A stretch of 14,155 nt of DNA from F1-20-MAGs119 sp041164425 (GTDB lineage Bacteria > Actinomycetota > Acidimicrobiia > Acidimicrobiales > Ilumatobacteraceae). Positions 5,583 to 13,610 of the stretch are shown here, piece after piece; position 1 is the stretch's first letter; each line of letters opens with the position of its first letter. The notes beneath the pieces are model-generated. The model did not search any database. It was not told the DNA's origin and saw only the letters and a program-made list of their open reading frames with translations. The stretch spans positions 1-14,155 of the forward strand of contig JBEAPO010000163.1 of NCBI GenBank assembly GCA_041164425.1, read 5' to 3'. A program made the position numbers and the translations under genes.

Positions 5583-7703
5583 ATGCTCACCCAACCGTCG
5601 TACGTTTCGGGAATCGACGAGCGCTTCTTCAATCGGGACCTGAGTTGGCTCGCGTTCAACGAGCGGGTTCTCTCGCTGGCGGGTGAGTCCACCATCCCGC
5701 TGCTCGAGCGGGCGAAATTCTGCGCAATCTTTTCCTCGAACCTCGACGAGTTCTTCCAGGTTCGTGTCGCGGGACTGAAGCAACAGATCGACGATGGCGT
5801 TCTCTTGCAGGGGGTCGACGGTCGCAGTCCGAGCCAGGTGCTCGCCGAGGTGACGGCCACGGTTCGTCGCATCCTGAGCAGCCAGGAAGAGCTGCTCTCC
5901 GTGCAGATTCTGCCCGAACTCGCGAAGCACGGCATCCGTCTCCTCAAGTGGGCCGACCTCGACGCGGCGACCCGCAACCGACTCACGCGGGAATTCCGCC
6001 AGCGGATTTTTCCGGTGTTGACCCCGCTTGTCGTCGACCCGGCGCATCCGTTCCCGTACATCTCGGGTCTCGCACTCAGCATCGGCGCAACTGTCGTCGA
6101 CCCCGCCACCGGTGAGGAGAAATTCACGCGCGTCAAGGTGCCGCCGTTGTTGCCACGGCTCGTCGAGGCCGACGACCACGGCGCTTTCATCCCCGTGGAA
6201 GACGTGATCGTCGCCCACCTCGGGGAACTCTATGAGGGAATGGATGTCCGCGATCCTTTCGTCTTCCGCGTCACGCGTGACGCCGACATCGACGTAGACG
6301 ACGAAGACGCCGATGACCTGCGCGAGGCAATTGAAGAAGAGCTGCGGCGTCGCCGATTTGGTCGCGCCGTGCGTCTGGAAACCGTCGCGGGTGTGTCCGA
6401 AGATGTCGTTGCGCTGCTTCTCGAGGAACTCGAATTGGCTTCGTCCGACCACTTCGAAAGCCATCTGCCGCTCGATCTCACGATGCTCTTCCGCGTTGCT
6501 GGTCTGCCACGACGCGAACTTCGCGACGAACCTTGGCCCTCCGTCACTGCCGGTCGTGTTCTGGCGGCGCGCGAGAACGGCGAGCCGATATTCAACCTCA
6601 TTCGGCGTCGTGACCTGGTGGTGCACCACCCCTACGAGTCGTTCCAGTCGTCTACCGAGGCATTCATCGAAGAAGCGTCACGTGATCCTCGTGTGCAGTC
6701 GATCAAGATGACGCTCTATCGAACCTCGCCCGACAGTGCGATCATGAGCAACCTGATATCAGCGGCCGAGCGCGGTGTGCAGGTGGTCGTGCTCGTCGAG
6801 CTGAAGGCACGTTTCGACGAAGCTCTGAACCTAAATTGGGCCCGCCAACTCGAGCGTGCCGGAGTCCACGTGATGTACGGCATCGTCGGTCTGAAGACCC
6901 ACGCGAAAGTTGCAATGATTGTGCGCGACGAAGCCGACGGCCTGCGTCGCTACGTACACTTCGGCACGGGCAACTACAACGCGAAGACGGCCGCGGTGTA
7001 CGAAGACATCGGGATCTTTACGTGCAATCCCGAGCTCGCCGACGATGCAACACGGCTCTTCAACCATCTCACCGGTTTCAGCCGGTCGAACTGGTACCGG
7101 CATCTTCTCGTGGCACCACACTTCCTGCGCGACGAAATTGTTCACCTCATTCGTCGCGAGCGCGACATGGGAGAGAAGGGCCTCATTCGTCTCAAGGTCA
7201 ACTCGATCGCCGACGCCGACATGATCGCCGAGTTGTACGAGGCATCCACGGCAGGTGCAAAGATCGAGATCGTCGTGCGCGGTATCTGCATGCTGCGGCC
7301 CGGTGTGCCGGGCATGTCCGAGAATGTGACGGTGCGGTCGATCGTGGGTCGCTACCTCGAACATTCGCGCATTTACAACTTCGCAAACGCCGGCGGCCCC
7401 GACAGGCCAGCCTGGTATATCGGTTCGGCCGACCTGATGACCCGCAACCTCGACCGTCGCGTCGAGGTACTGACCCCCGTTCTTCTCGACAGGCACCGTG
7501 CATGGCTCGAGCAGGCCATCGGCTACCTGAACGCCTCCGACATCCCACACTTCGCACTGGCTGCCGATGGGCGTTGGCACCGTCGCGGTCGGGTCGAGTT
7601 CGCCGACGACGCCCAGGAGCGGATGTATCGCTGGGCGAAGGATCAACAGGAACGGCGCACGAATGAACGGGTCGATCGAACCGACTCGGGTAGCGTTGTC
7701 TGA
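5583..7703 (+). CDS. ppk: Polyphosphate kinase 1
   Basis: A 706-residue PPK1 of normal length. PPK1 reversibly moves the gamma phosphate of ATP onto a growing polyphosphate chain. The N-terminal domain opens with FFNRDLSWLAFNERVL and FSSNLDEFFQVRVAGL. The catalytic C1 and C2 domains follow: His440 in GLKTHAKVAMIVR is the histidine that becomes phosphorylated, and His594 in GRYLEHSRIYNF is the second active-site histidine. The metal and phosphate binding arginine segment LYRTSPDSAI is also present. The ATG at 5583 has no Shine-Dalgarno sequence, which fits a near-leaderless mRNA from the -10 at 5564. It is the first gene of a four-gene operon with phoU, senX3 and regX3, so polyphosphate making is tied directly to phosphate sensing. 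Confidence 0.97.
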   Translation: MLTQPSYVSGIDERFFNRDLSWLAFNERVLSLAGESTIPLLERAKFCAIFSSNLDEFFQVRVAGLKQQIDDGVLLQGVDGRSPSQVLAEVTATVRRILSSQEELLSVQILPELAKHGIRLLKWADLDAATRNRLTREFRQRIFPVLTPLVVDPAHPFPYISGLALSIGATVVDPATGEEKFTRVKVPPLLPRLVEADDHGAFIPVEDVIVAHLGELYEGMDVRDPFVFRVTRDADIDVDDEDADDLREAIEEELRRRRFGRAVRLETVAGVSEDVVALLLEELELASSDHFESHLPLDLTMLFRVAGLPRRELRDEPWPSVTAGRVLAARENGEPIFNLIRRRDLVVHHPYESFQSSTEAFIEEASRDPRVQSIKMTLYRTSPDSAIMSNLISAAERGVQVVVLVELKARFDEALNLNWARQLERAGVHVMYGIVGLKTHAKVAMIVRDEADGLRRYVHFGTGNYNAKTAAVYEDIGIFTCNPELADDATRLFNHLTGFSRSNWYRHLLVAPHFLRDEIVHLIRRERDMGEKGLIRLKVNSIADADMIAELYEASTAGAKIEIVVRGICMLRPGVPGMSENVTVRSIVGRYLEHSRIYNFANAGGPDRPAWYIGSADLMTRNLDRRVEVLTPVLLDRHRAWLEQAIGYLNASDIPHFALAADGRWHRRGRVEFADDAQERMYRWAKDQQERRTNERVDRTDSGSVV

Positions 7704-7708
7704 ACGAA

Positions 7709-8461
7709 ATGGTGGAGGCGATGGAAGAACTTCGCAAGGGTTTTCACGGCGAAATCAACGAGGTGCGCCAGTCACTCGCGACCCTCGCCGCATCGGTCAT
7801 CGAGGCGATTCCGCGCGCCACGAACGTTCTCCTTGCGGGCGACCTCGAAGGCGCCGAATACCTGATTCTCACCGACGACGAAATCGACGCGCGATCGCTC
7901 GACCTTGAAGACCGGTGTTACCGTCTCCTCGCCCTGCAGGCTCCGGTTGCGGGGGAACTCCGTCAACTCGTCGCCATTCTGAAGATGATCGGTGAAATCG
8001 AGCGCAGCGCCGACCTCACGGTGAACATCGCGAAAGCTGCTCGCCGTATCTACGGTCACGCGCTCGATCCGAAGTTGCGCGGCATCATAAGCAAGATGGG
8101 CGAGCAGGCGCAGCAACTGTTTTCTGCAGCTCTCGATGCTTTCGAGACCGAAGACGTGGCGAAGGCGAGTGCTCTCGATGACATGGACTCGTACCTTGAT
8201 GGGCTGCAGCGCCAGTTCGTGCAAGCGATTTTCGAATGCAACCTTGCCGGGACGATCGACCTTCAGGTCGCGATCCAATTGGCGGTCGTTGCACGATTTT
8301 ACGAACGAATCGGTGATCACGCAGTCAACATCGGCGAACGCGTGCTCTATGCGGTCAGTGGCTGGCGGCCCGAATTGAAGGGCGCCGCTCGACACAATGC
8401 GAGACTCGCGGGCGAAGACACCGATGGAATCCCGATGCCCGACCTTGGTTCGGGGGCTTGA
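7709..8461 (+). CDS. phoU: Phosphate signalling protein PhoU
   Basis: A 250-residue PhoU with the usual two repeated three-helix domains. The metal-cluster motifs are visible in each half: E98-RSA-D102 in the first and Y-E199-RIG-D203-H in the second. PhoU connects the Pst phosphate transporter to the PhoR-type kinase and represses the response when phosphate is plentiful; here it is next to the kinase gene. The gene begins 5 nt after the ppk stop. ATG at 7709 lacks a ribosome binding site. The in-frame ATG at 7721 follows GGAGG by only 2 nt and is an alternative, giving 246 residues. It overlaps the start of senX3 by 4 bp (TTGA), so the two are translationally coupled. Confidence 0.95.
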   Translation: MVEAMEELRKGFHGEINEVRQSLATLAASVIEAIPRATNVLLAGDLEGAEYLILTDDEIDARSLDLEDRCYRLLALQAPVAGELRQLVAILKMIGEIERSADLTVNIAKAARRIYGHALDPKLRGIISKMGEQAQQLFSAALDAFETEDVAKASALDDMDSYLDGLQRQFVQAIFECNLAGTIDLQVAIQLAVVARFYERIGDHAVNIGERVLYAVSGWRPELKGAARHNARLAGEDTDGIPMPDLGSGA

Positions 8462-9585
8462 CCATCGAAATCGTCGTCGGCTTCATTGTCGGCGCGGTTG
8501 TCGCGTTCGTCGGCGTTCGACTCTTCCGGGCGAAGGCACCCCGTTCAGCAGCCGTCTCGCCGACCACGGAAGCCGTGGTTGCCACTGCGCGGCCGATCGA
8601 CTTCGAGGCGGTATTGAACGCGCTCCCCCTCGGAGTTGTTCTCGCACGTCGTGATGCATCGGTTGTGTTTCGCAACCGTGCCGCAATGGCCGTGGTCGGT
8701 TTGCGCCACGTTGATCTTCTCGTCGAGGCCGCAGTCGACAGACTGATTCGCCAGACGATCGAGGCCGGTGCGGGCCGAACCGAAACCCTCGAACTCTTCG
8801 GTCCACCGCCGCGCATTCTCGTCGTCTCGACGGTCGAGTTGGCCAATGGTGTGTGCCTCGCAGTCATCGAAGACATAAGCGAACGCACGCGTATCGACGC
8901 GGTACGCACCGACTTTGTTGCCAACATCAGTCATGAACTGAAGACACCCGTCGGTGCGCTCTCGATTCTCGCCGAGACGATGCAAGATGAGGATGATGCG
9001 ATCATCGTAAAGCAACTCGCAGCTCGAATGATGAGAGAAGCACAACGGATGTCGGAGACGATCGATGATCTTCTCGAACTATCGAAAATCGAACTCGATG
9101 CACCGTTGAGACAGAACAACATCGACCTGGTCGCACTCGTCCGCGAGGCCGCTGAACGACATTCCATGTCTGCTGCCGCCGCCTCCGTTCGAATCTCGAC
9201 GGACATTCCCGACGGACGTTTCGTGGCGACCGGGGATCATACGCAATTGTTGTCTGCGGTCTCGAACCTGGTAGACAACGCGATCAAATACAGCGAGGGG
9301 GGCGGCACGGTGACGGTGCGGCTCATTCGCGAGCCTGGACACAACGTGATCTCGGTCGACGACGAAGGTATCGGTATTCCTCAGGCCGACATCGATCGCA
9401 TCTTCGAGCGCTTCTACAGGGTCGACAAGGCGCGGGGTCGTGGCACGGGCGGAACGGGTTTGGGCCTGTCGATTGTGCGCCACATCATGGCCAATCATGG
9501 CGGTGAGGTAAACGTAACGTCACAAGAAGGTGAAGGATCATCCTTCAAACTCGTTCTGCCGGTGCAGATCGGTGATAATCGGTGA
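8458..9585 (+). CDS. senX3: Sensor histidine kinase, SenX3/PhoR type
   Basis: A 375-residue membrane-bound histidine kinase. One N-terminal membrane helix (about residues 3-22) has almost no outer domain, so it cannot sense phosphate directly outside the cell. A PAS-like domain follows (about 47-145). The HisKA dimerisation helix has phospho-acceptor His159 in FVANISHELKTPVGAL. The ATPase domain has the N box with Asn274 (NLVDNAIKYS), the G1 box DDEGIGIP near 301, the F box FERFYRVDKARG and the G2 box GTGLGLSIV. It autophosphorylates and passes phosphate to RegX3. The single helix plus PAS is the SenX3 layout, and input is expected through PhoU/Pst. The rare TTG start overlaps the phoU stop and probably depends on coupled translation. 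Confidence 0.94.
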   Translation: MTIEIVVGFIVGAVVAFVGVRLFRAKAPRSAAVSPTTEAVVATARPIDFEAVLNALPLGVVLARRDASVVFRNRAAMAVVGLRHVDLLVEAAVDRLIRQTIEAGAGRTETLELFGPPPRILVVSTVELANGVCLAVIEDISERTRIDAVRTDFVANISHELKTPVGALSILAETMQDEDDAIIVKQLAARMMREAQRMSETIDDLLELSKIELDAPLRQNNIDLVALVREAAERHSMSAAAASVRISTDIPDGRFVATGDHTQLLSAVSNLVDNAIKYSEGGGTVTVRLIREPGHNVISVDDEGIGIPQADIDRIFERFYRVDKARGRGTGGTGLGLSIVRHIMANHGGEVNVTSQEGEGSSFKLVLPVQIGDNR

Positions 9586-9592
9586 CGTCCGC

Positions 9593-10315
9593 ATGAACGC
9601 CGCAGCCGCCAATAGCACCACCCAGACGGTTCTCGTCGTCGAAGACGAAGAGTCATTCATTGAGGCTCTCCAGATCGGCCTAAAGCGCGAAGGCTTCAGA
9701 GTCGAAGTTGCGCGCGACGGCCTGCAGGCTCTCGACCTTTTCGACATCATCCGGCCCGACTTGGTTCTTCTCGACGTGATGCTCCCGAAGGTGTCAGGCG
9801 TAGACGTGTGCCGTCAGCTGCGCAAACGTTCGCAGGTACCGATCATCATGGTGACGGCCAAGGCGGCCGAGATCGACACGGTTGTCGGCCTTGAAGTCGG
9901 CGCCGATGACTACATCGCCAAGCCCTATCGCTTGCGCGAGTTGGTGGCACGCATGCGTGCGGTCCTGCGCCGTGCCCCGCTCGACCGGGCCGGCGAACTC
10001 ACCGAGGCCACGTTGGTCGTCGGCGACGTTCAGCTCGACCCCGACCAACACGAGGTGGTGATCCGTGGAGAACGAGTGTCGCTACCGCTGAAGGAGTTCG
10101 AACTGCTGCACATCCTGCTTGCGAATGCCGGACGTGTGCTGCCGCGCGAAACGCTGATCGACAGAGTGTGGGGCAATGACTACGTGGGTGACACCAAGAC
10201 CCTCGACGTTCACATCAAGCGCTTGCGAGCGAAGATCGAAGACGACCCCGGTTCACCGCAGAAGATCGTGACGATCCGCGGACTCGGCTACAAGTACGAG
10301 CGACCGAAGTCCTGA
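9593..10315 (+). CDS. regX3: Response regulator, RegX3/PhoP type (OmpR family)
   Basis: A 240-residue OmpR/PhoB-class regulator. The receiver domain (about 11-124) has the acidic pair Glu17-Asp18, phospho-acceptor Asp61 (LLDVMLP), switch Thr88, Tyr107 and Lys110 in ADDYIAKPY. The C-terminal winged helix (about 136-238) ends with the typical VTIRGLGYKYE. The alpha4-beta5 surface (TAKAAEIDTVVGLEVGADDY) is very RegX3-like. It should activate phosphate-starvation genes by binding tandem boxes such as those upstream of ppk. An open frame reaches back to 9530, inside senX3. I prefer ATG 9593: it lies just after the senX3 stop, with GGTGA 7 nt upstream, and the receiver starts there. It is the last gene of the operon. 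Confidence 0.95.
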   Translation: MNAAAANSTTQTVLVVEDEESFIEALQIGLKREGFRVEVARDGLQALDLFDIIRPDLVLLDVMLPKVSGVDVCRQLRKRSQVPIIMVTAKAAEIDTVVGLEVGADDYIAKPYRLRELVARMRAVLRRAPLDRAGELTEATLVVGDVQLDPDQHEVVIRGERVSLPLKEFELLHILLANAGRVLPRETLIDRVWGNDYVGDTKTLDVHIKRLRAKIEDDPGSPQKIVTIRGLGYKYERPKS

Positions 10316-10334
10316 AGACTCCATCGCGACGACC

Positions 10335-10340
10335 TACCAT
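10335..10340 (+). promoter_or_regulatory. -10 element of the MFS gene (leaderless)
   Basis: TACCAT lies 6 nt before the GTG start at 10347, in the 31-bp gap after regX3. It suggests the transporter gene has its own leaderless promoter, although read-through from the regX3 operon remains possible because no terminator is seen in the gap. Confidence 0.5.
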
Positions 10341-10346
10341 CGGTGC

Positions 10347-11576
10347 GTGGCCAGGGACGTGAAACGAGCCGAACTTCCACCGCGACCGCCGTTCTTCGTT
10401 CTCGCGCGCACGCACGGATTGATGGTCGCCGGCGAGGCGGTCATGACCGTCGCACTTGCCGACTCGCTCTTCTTGTCGATCAGTCCCGATGCGGCACGCG
10501 GCAGGGTGATCCTGTTTCTCGCGCTCAGTCTCGCGCCGTTCGCGGTTGTCGCTCCGTTCATCGGCCCGCTGGTCGACCGCATGAAGGGCGGCCGACGTTT
10601 GGTCGTCATCCTCGCAGCGGCACTTCGAGCACTCGTCTCTTTCCTGATGATCGGTCGCATCGACTCACTCACCCTCTTTCCACTCGCGTTCGCCGCGCTC
10701 GTGTTTTCGAAGACCTACGCAGTCTCCAAGTCCGCCCTCGTGCCGACCGTCGTCCCCGCGGAACGTGAGCTAGTCGACGCAAACAGCAAACTCGGCCTCC
10801 TTTCGGGGGTGGTCGGATTCGCGGCCGCGGTTCCCGCGGCATTGGTGCAATTCATCTCGCCGAATGCGACTCTGGCCATCTCGTCGGTCGTCTTTGTCGC
10901 AGCGGTTGTGTCGGCGTGGCAGCTGCCCCGCGACGTGCAAATTGCCGCGTCGCCGCGCACACGAGTCGAGATCGAAGAGTTACGATCGCGGCGCGTACGT
11001 CGCGCTGTGGCGGCCATGCGATTGATGCGCGGCCTGGTTGGACTCATGTTCTTCCATCTCGCTTTCTGGCTGCGCGATCAGAAAGCCGGCACCGTGTGGT
11101 TCGGCTTCGCCGTCTCACTCGCATCGATTGCGACGATGTCGGCCAATGCGGTTGCGCCGATCGTGCGGCGACGATTGGGCGAGGAAACGATGATCATCGT
11201 TGCTCTCGGCGCTGTCGGCGTCGGCGGAATCATCTGTACTTGGATCGGGGGAGTCACGGGTGGGGTCGTCCTCGCTGCCACGGTCAATGCCTTCGCGGCG
11301 ACGTGCAAACTTGCCTACGAGGCCGTCGTGCAATCAGACGCGCCCGACGCCAACAGGGCGCGGACCTTTGCTTCGTTCGAGACTCAGTTCCAACTCGCAT
11401 GGGTCGGAGCGGGTCTCATTCCCGTCGTTCTGCGTCTTCCCGGCGAGTTCGGGTTCTTCGTCGTCGGGCTCGTCGGCTGTATCGGGATGCTGTTGTTCGT
11501 GCTGCGGATGCGTGTGGCTAGGCAATCTCGAGGCGGGCCAGCCACAGGCCGGGCGCGTCGACCTCGGCAGGCGTAG
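10347..11576 (+). CDS. Major facilitator superfamily transporter
   Basis: A 409-residue integral membrane protein with about 12 hydrophobic helices, six on each side of a charged cytoplasmic loop (around residues 195-225). The loop after helix 2 carries the MFS signature G-P-L-V-D-R-M-K-G-G-R-R. The substrate cannot be predicted. It lies directly after regX3 but has its own -10 element, so membership in the phosphate operon is uncertain. The last 20 residues (ARQSRGGPATGRARRPRQA) are low-complexity and basic. They are encoded antisense to the C-terminus of the convergent DUF2342 gene, where the two overlap by 59 bp. Helix prediction is by eye. Confidence 0.85.
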   Translation: MARDVKRAELPPRPPFFVLARTHGLMVAGEAVMTVALADSLFLSISPDAARGRVILFLALSLAPFAVVAPFIGPLVDRMKGGRRLVVILAAALRALVSFLMIGRIDSLTLFPLAFAALVFSKTYAVSKSALVPTVVPAERELVDANSKLGLLSGVVGFAAAVPAALVQFISPNATLAISSVVFVAAVVSAWQLPRDVQIAASPRTRVEIEELRSRRVRRAVAAMRLMRGLVGLMFFHLAFWLRDQKAGTVWFGFAVSLASIATMSANAVAPIVRRRLGEETMIIVALGAVGVGGIICTWIGGVTGGVVLAATVNAFAATCKLAYEAVVQSDAPDANRARTFASFETQFQLAWVGAGLIPVVLRLPGEFGFFVVGLVGCIGMLLFVLRMRVARQSRGGPATGRARRPRQA

Positions 11577-12732
11577 GAAGCGCATCGACACGGTTCAACA
11601 AGTCGAGCACCCGGTCGGCTGACGATCGTTCGATGATGCCGTGCACGAAAGCCCGTCCTCTTTCAACGGTGGCCCGTGTGTGGCGGATGCCGAGGAGATG
11701 TTCGACGAACTTGTCGGCCGGTGAAGATTCGATGCGACGTCGACGCAGGGCCTCCGTCACCGCGGGGGCCCCACCGAGGAGACGTAGCGTGACCCCGTCA
11801 ACGATCCAATCGACGAGACCCACCGTGCAAGCGAGCAGTGCGTCGAGTCGTGGACGCAACGCCTCTTGCTCGGGCGAGATGACCGCGCCGAGCAGGAGAG
11901 CGGGGTCGGACATCGTTTGTTGGAACGCGGCCATCGGGTTCGTGGCGTCGAATTCGGTTCCCGACAATTTTTCGATGACGGCGTCGGGGTCGGGTGAGAA
12001 CGCCGAGACGTAGGCGTTCACCGCGTCGAGCAGTGCGGTGCGCAGATGGGCTGCTCGCAGCACCGTGTGTGCGGCGAACTCATGGACGAGTACCCACATG
12101 CGGATGTCGGCAAGCGGCAGGTCCCATTCGCCGGCAAAGGAGTCGATGTTGGCCGGCACGAGAAGCAACGGCTTCTCGGAATCACGTGGCAAGAGAAGGT
12201 CGTACTGGCCAAACGCGCGGGCCGACAGTTGCCCGACCATCGATCCGACGGTCATGCCGAGCATCATCGGTGCCATCGCCGACATGAGACCGTTCATCAT
12301 CGCGGCCATCGGGTCTCCGGCATTGTCGGGGGCAATTTCGGTTGAAGGGCGTTGGGCCAGCGCCGTGGCGAGGTTGTCGAAGACGGGACGGTAGGCGTCG
12401 AGAGTGGAGTGACACCATTGGGCCGGGGTGACGCATTCGAGGGGTGGTTCGCCCGTTTCGGTGCCGGCGAGGAAATCGGCCATGTGTCGATACGCGATCG
12501 GCGCGAGATTTTCGATGGCGATGCGCGCGGCGGGATCAACGTTCACCGCCGTGGTGCCGGTGCCGGCGCCGAGACCGAGATACGCAACTTGTCGAGCGAC
12601 GTCCCAATTCAGGGGCCCCTGACCGGCGAGCGATTTCATGATGTCACCGAGAAACGGCATAGCGCTGAAAGGGTTCCCGTCGCCGAACGAGCCGAACGGA
12701 AAGTTCCCTGGGGGCGTGTCGTCGTCGGCCAT
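11518..12732 (-). CDS. DUF2342 / zincin_2 family protein with altered HEXXH
   Basis: A 404-residue protein of the actinobacterial DUF2342 family, annotated elsewhere as a zinc-dependent metalloprotease or F420-biosynthesis-associated protein of unknown function. Family landmarks are the N-terminal GPLNWDVARQVAYL, the MTVGSMVGQLSARAFGQYDLLLP core, and the following LLLVPANIDSFAGEWDLPLADIRMWV. At the metal site, where HEXXH is expected, the sequence reads V-H-E-F-A-A-H-T-V-L. The second zinc-ligand His is Ala, and a His follows one residue later, so activity is uncertain. The stretch DPMAAMMNGLMSAMAPMMLG is very Met-rich. A longer open frame runs up to 13227 through the neighbouring gene. The ATG at 12732 is chosen because TATCAT lies 6 nt ahead and similarity starts there. 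Confidence 0.82.
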   Translation of the reverse strand: MADDDTPPGNFPFGSFGDGNPFSAMPFLGDIMKSLAGQGPLNWDVARQVAYLGLGAGTGTTAVNVDPAARIAIENLAPIAYRHMADFLAGTETGEPPLECVTPAQWCHSTLDAYRPVFDNLATALAQRPSTEIAPDNAGDPMAAMMNGLMSAMAPMMLGMTVGSMVGQLSARAFGQYDLLLPRDSEKPLLLVPANIDSFAGEWDLPLADIRMWVLVHEFAAHTVLRAAHLRTALLDAVNAYVSAFSPDPDAVIEKLSGTEFDATNPMAAFQQTMSDPALLLGAVISPEQEALRPRLDALLACTVGLVDWIVDGVTLRLLGGAPAVTEALRRRRIESSPADKFVEHLLGIRHTRATVERGRAFVHGIIERSSADRVLDLLNRVDALPTPAEVDAPGLWLARLEIA

Positions 12733-12738
12733 GAGGTG

Positions 12739-12744
12739 ATGATA
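12739..12744 (-). promoter_or_regulatory. -10 element of the DUF2342 gene (leaderless)
   Basis: TATCAT on the minus strand lies 6 nt before the ATG at 12732 and is close to the consensus TATAAT. It also decides the start of this gene. No good -35 is visible. Confidence 0.55.
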
Positions 12745-12772
12745 CGACCGCGTCGGGTTCGGTGCTTCCTCG

Positions 12773-13534
12773 TCAGCGCGAACGTGACAAGAGAACATCG
12801 ATTGCACCGAGAGGCACGTAGCCCCTCGCGCCATCGCGTTCTGTGTAGAGGCCGAGCAACCGACCGGAGAGATCTTCGATGGGTGCGGAAGCGAGTATGT
12901 CGACCGCGAGTACGTCACCTGCCAATGGGACGAAGGATGTCGAATCCGACGCCATCGAAACACCGATGCTCGCTGCGACGGGATCCGTCCCACGCACAAC
13001 GACCGCCGTACCGACCGGCGGTGAGTCATCGGGTGCAGGGGTGACGGGCTCGTCGAATCTTGCCAACACGTCACTGCGCAGCACGCTGACGCCGAGCGCC
13101 GAGTCCGATTGCACCGCGGTGAGTTCAACACGGCGGCCGTCGACGATGATGACGACTTCGCCGGCGTCACCCGCCGTAACGAATCGAGTTCCGGACGTCG
13201 TGCGGACCGCGAGCACGAAGCGATCACCGCCGACCGTCATCGCTCCGGGTATCGAGGACCTGGCCGGAGACGGGGCGGGCGCGGCAACCGCATTACGGGT
13301 GGCCGGCAACGCCTCACGAGGTGCTTCGCGTGGCAGTACGAGGGCAACGAGAGCAGTGACGAGTCCCAGGCACAGCGTGCCGACGAGGAAGGTCAGGCGC
13401 GGGCCGAGCGGCGGCGCAGCGCGTCGCGCAGCTGTCCGACGCTGCTGGCCCAATTCGCTCGGGTGGCGCCACGAACGTTCGTGCCTGGGCAATGGCGCGG
13501 GGGCCGTCGTCGGTTGCTCGTCGTCGGTGGCCAT
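12773..13534 (-). CDS. Single-pass membrane protein with degenerate trypsin-like domain
   Basis: A 253-residue protein. A disordered Pro/Ala/Thr-rich cytoplasmic head ends in HERSWRHPSELG, a motif I associate with Acidimicrobiia membrane proteins (recollection, not checked). One membrane helix follows (LTFLVGTLCLGLVTALVALVL), then a beta-rich outer domain. That domain reads like an S1C/HtrA protease fold (RFVTAGDAGEVVIIVDGRRVELTAVQSDSALGVSVLR). No catalytic His appears at the expected NHVV position, and there is no G-[DN]-S-G-G motif, so it is probably an inactive protease relative with a binding or scaffold role. An open frame extends to GTG 13579. The ATG at 13534 is preferred because TACTGT sits 7 nt ahead. 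The gene lies 40 bp upstream of the DUF2342 gene on the same strand and is divergent from moaE. Confidence 0.68.
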   Translation of the reverse strand: MATDDEQPTTAPAPLPRHERSWRHPSELGQQRRTAARRAAPPLGPRLTFLVGTLCLGLVTALVALVLPREAPREALPATRNAVAAPAPSPARSSIPGAMTVGGDRFVLAVRTTSGTRFVTAGDAGEVVIIVDGRRVELTAVQSDSALGVSVLRSDVLARFDEPVTPAPDDSPPVGTAVVVRGTDPVAASIGVSMASDSTSFVPLAGDVLAVDILASAPIEDLSGRLLGLYTERDGARGYVPLGAIDVLLSRSR

Positions 13535-13541
13535 CACGGGG

Positions 13542-13547
13542 ACAGTA
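13542..13547 (-). promoter_or_regulatory. -10 element of the membrane pseudoprotease gene
   Basis: TACTGT on the minus strand lies 7 nt before the ATG at 13534. It fits the leaderless pattern and argues for this start instead of the GTG at 13579. Confidence 0.45.
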
Positions 13548-13597
13548 ATTTCTCGAGGTTCGAATTGGTCGTCGGGCACGTTCGAGTTGCACGTGGA

Positions 13598-13603
13598 TAC
13601 GAT
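13598..13603 (+). promoter_or_regulatory. -10 element of moaE (leaderless)
   Basis: TACGAT lies 7 nt before the GTG at 13611. This is the same geometry as the other leaderless genes, and it decides the moaE start. Confidence 0.5.
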
Positions 13604-13610
13604 TTCCTCC

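Noticed and set aside
5517..6629. 370-codon open frame on the minus strand opposite ppk
   Set aside because: The plus-strand frame is an unmistakable polyphosphate kinase with both catalytic histidines. The minus frame has no recognisable motif and reflects high-GC third-position bias.
12733..13227. Upstream extension of the DUF2342 frame
   Set aside because: It overlaps the membrane-protein gene in another frame and has no family similarity. A -10 element directly precedes the ATG at 12732.
12879..13610. Long N-terminal extension of moaE
   Set aside because: It is antisense to the membrane pseudoprotease gene and is low-complexity Ser/Thr/Ala/Arg. MoaE proteins are about 140-160 residues.
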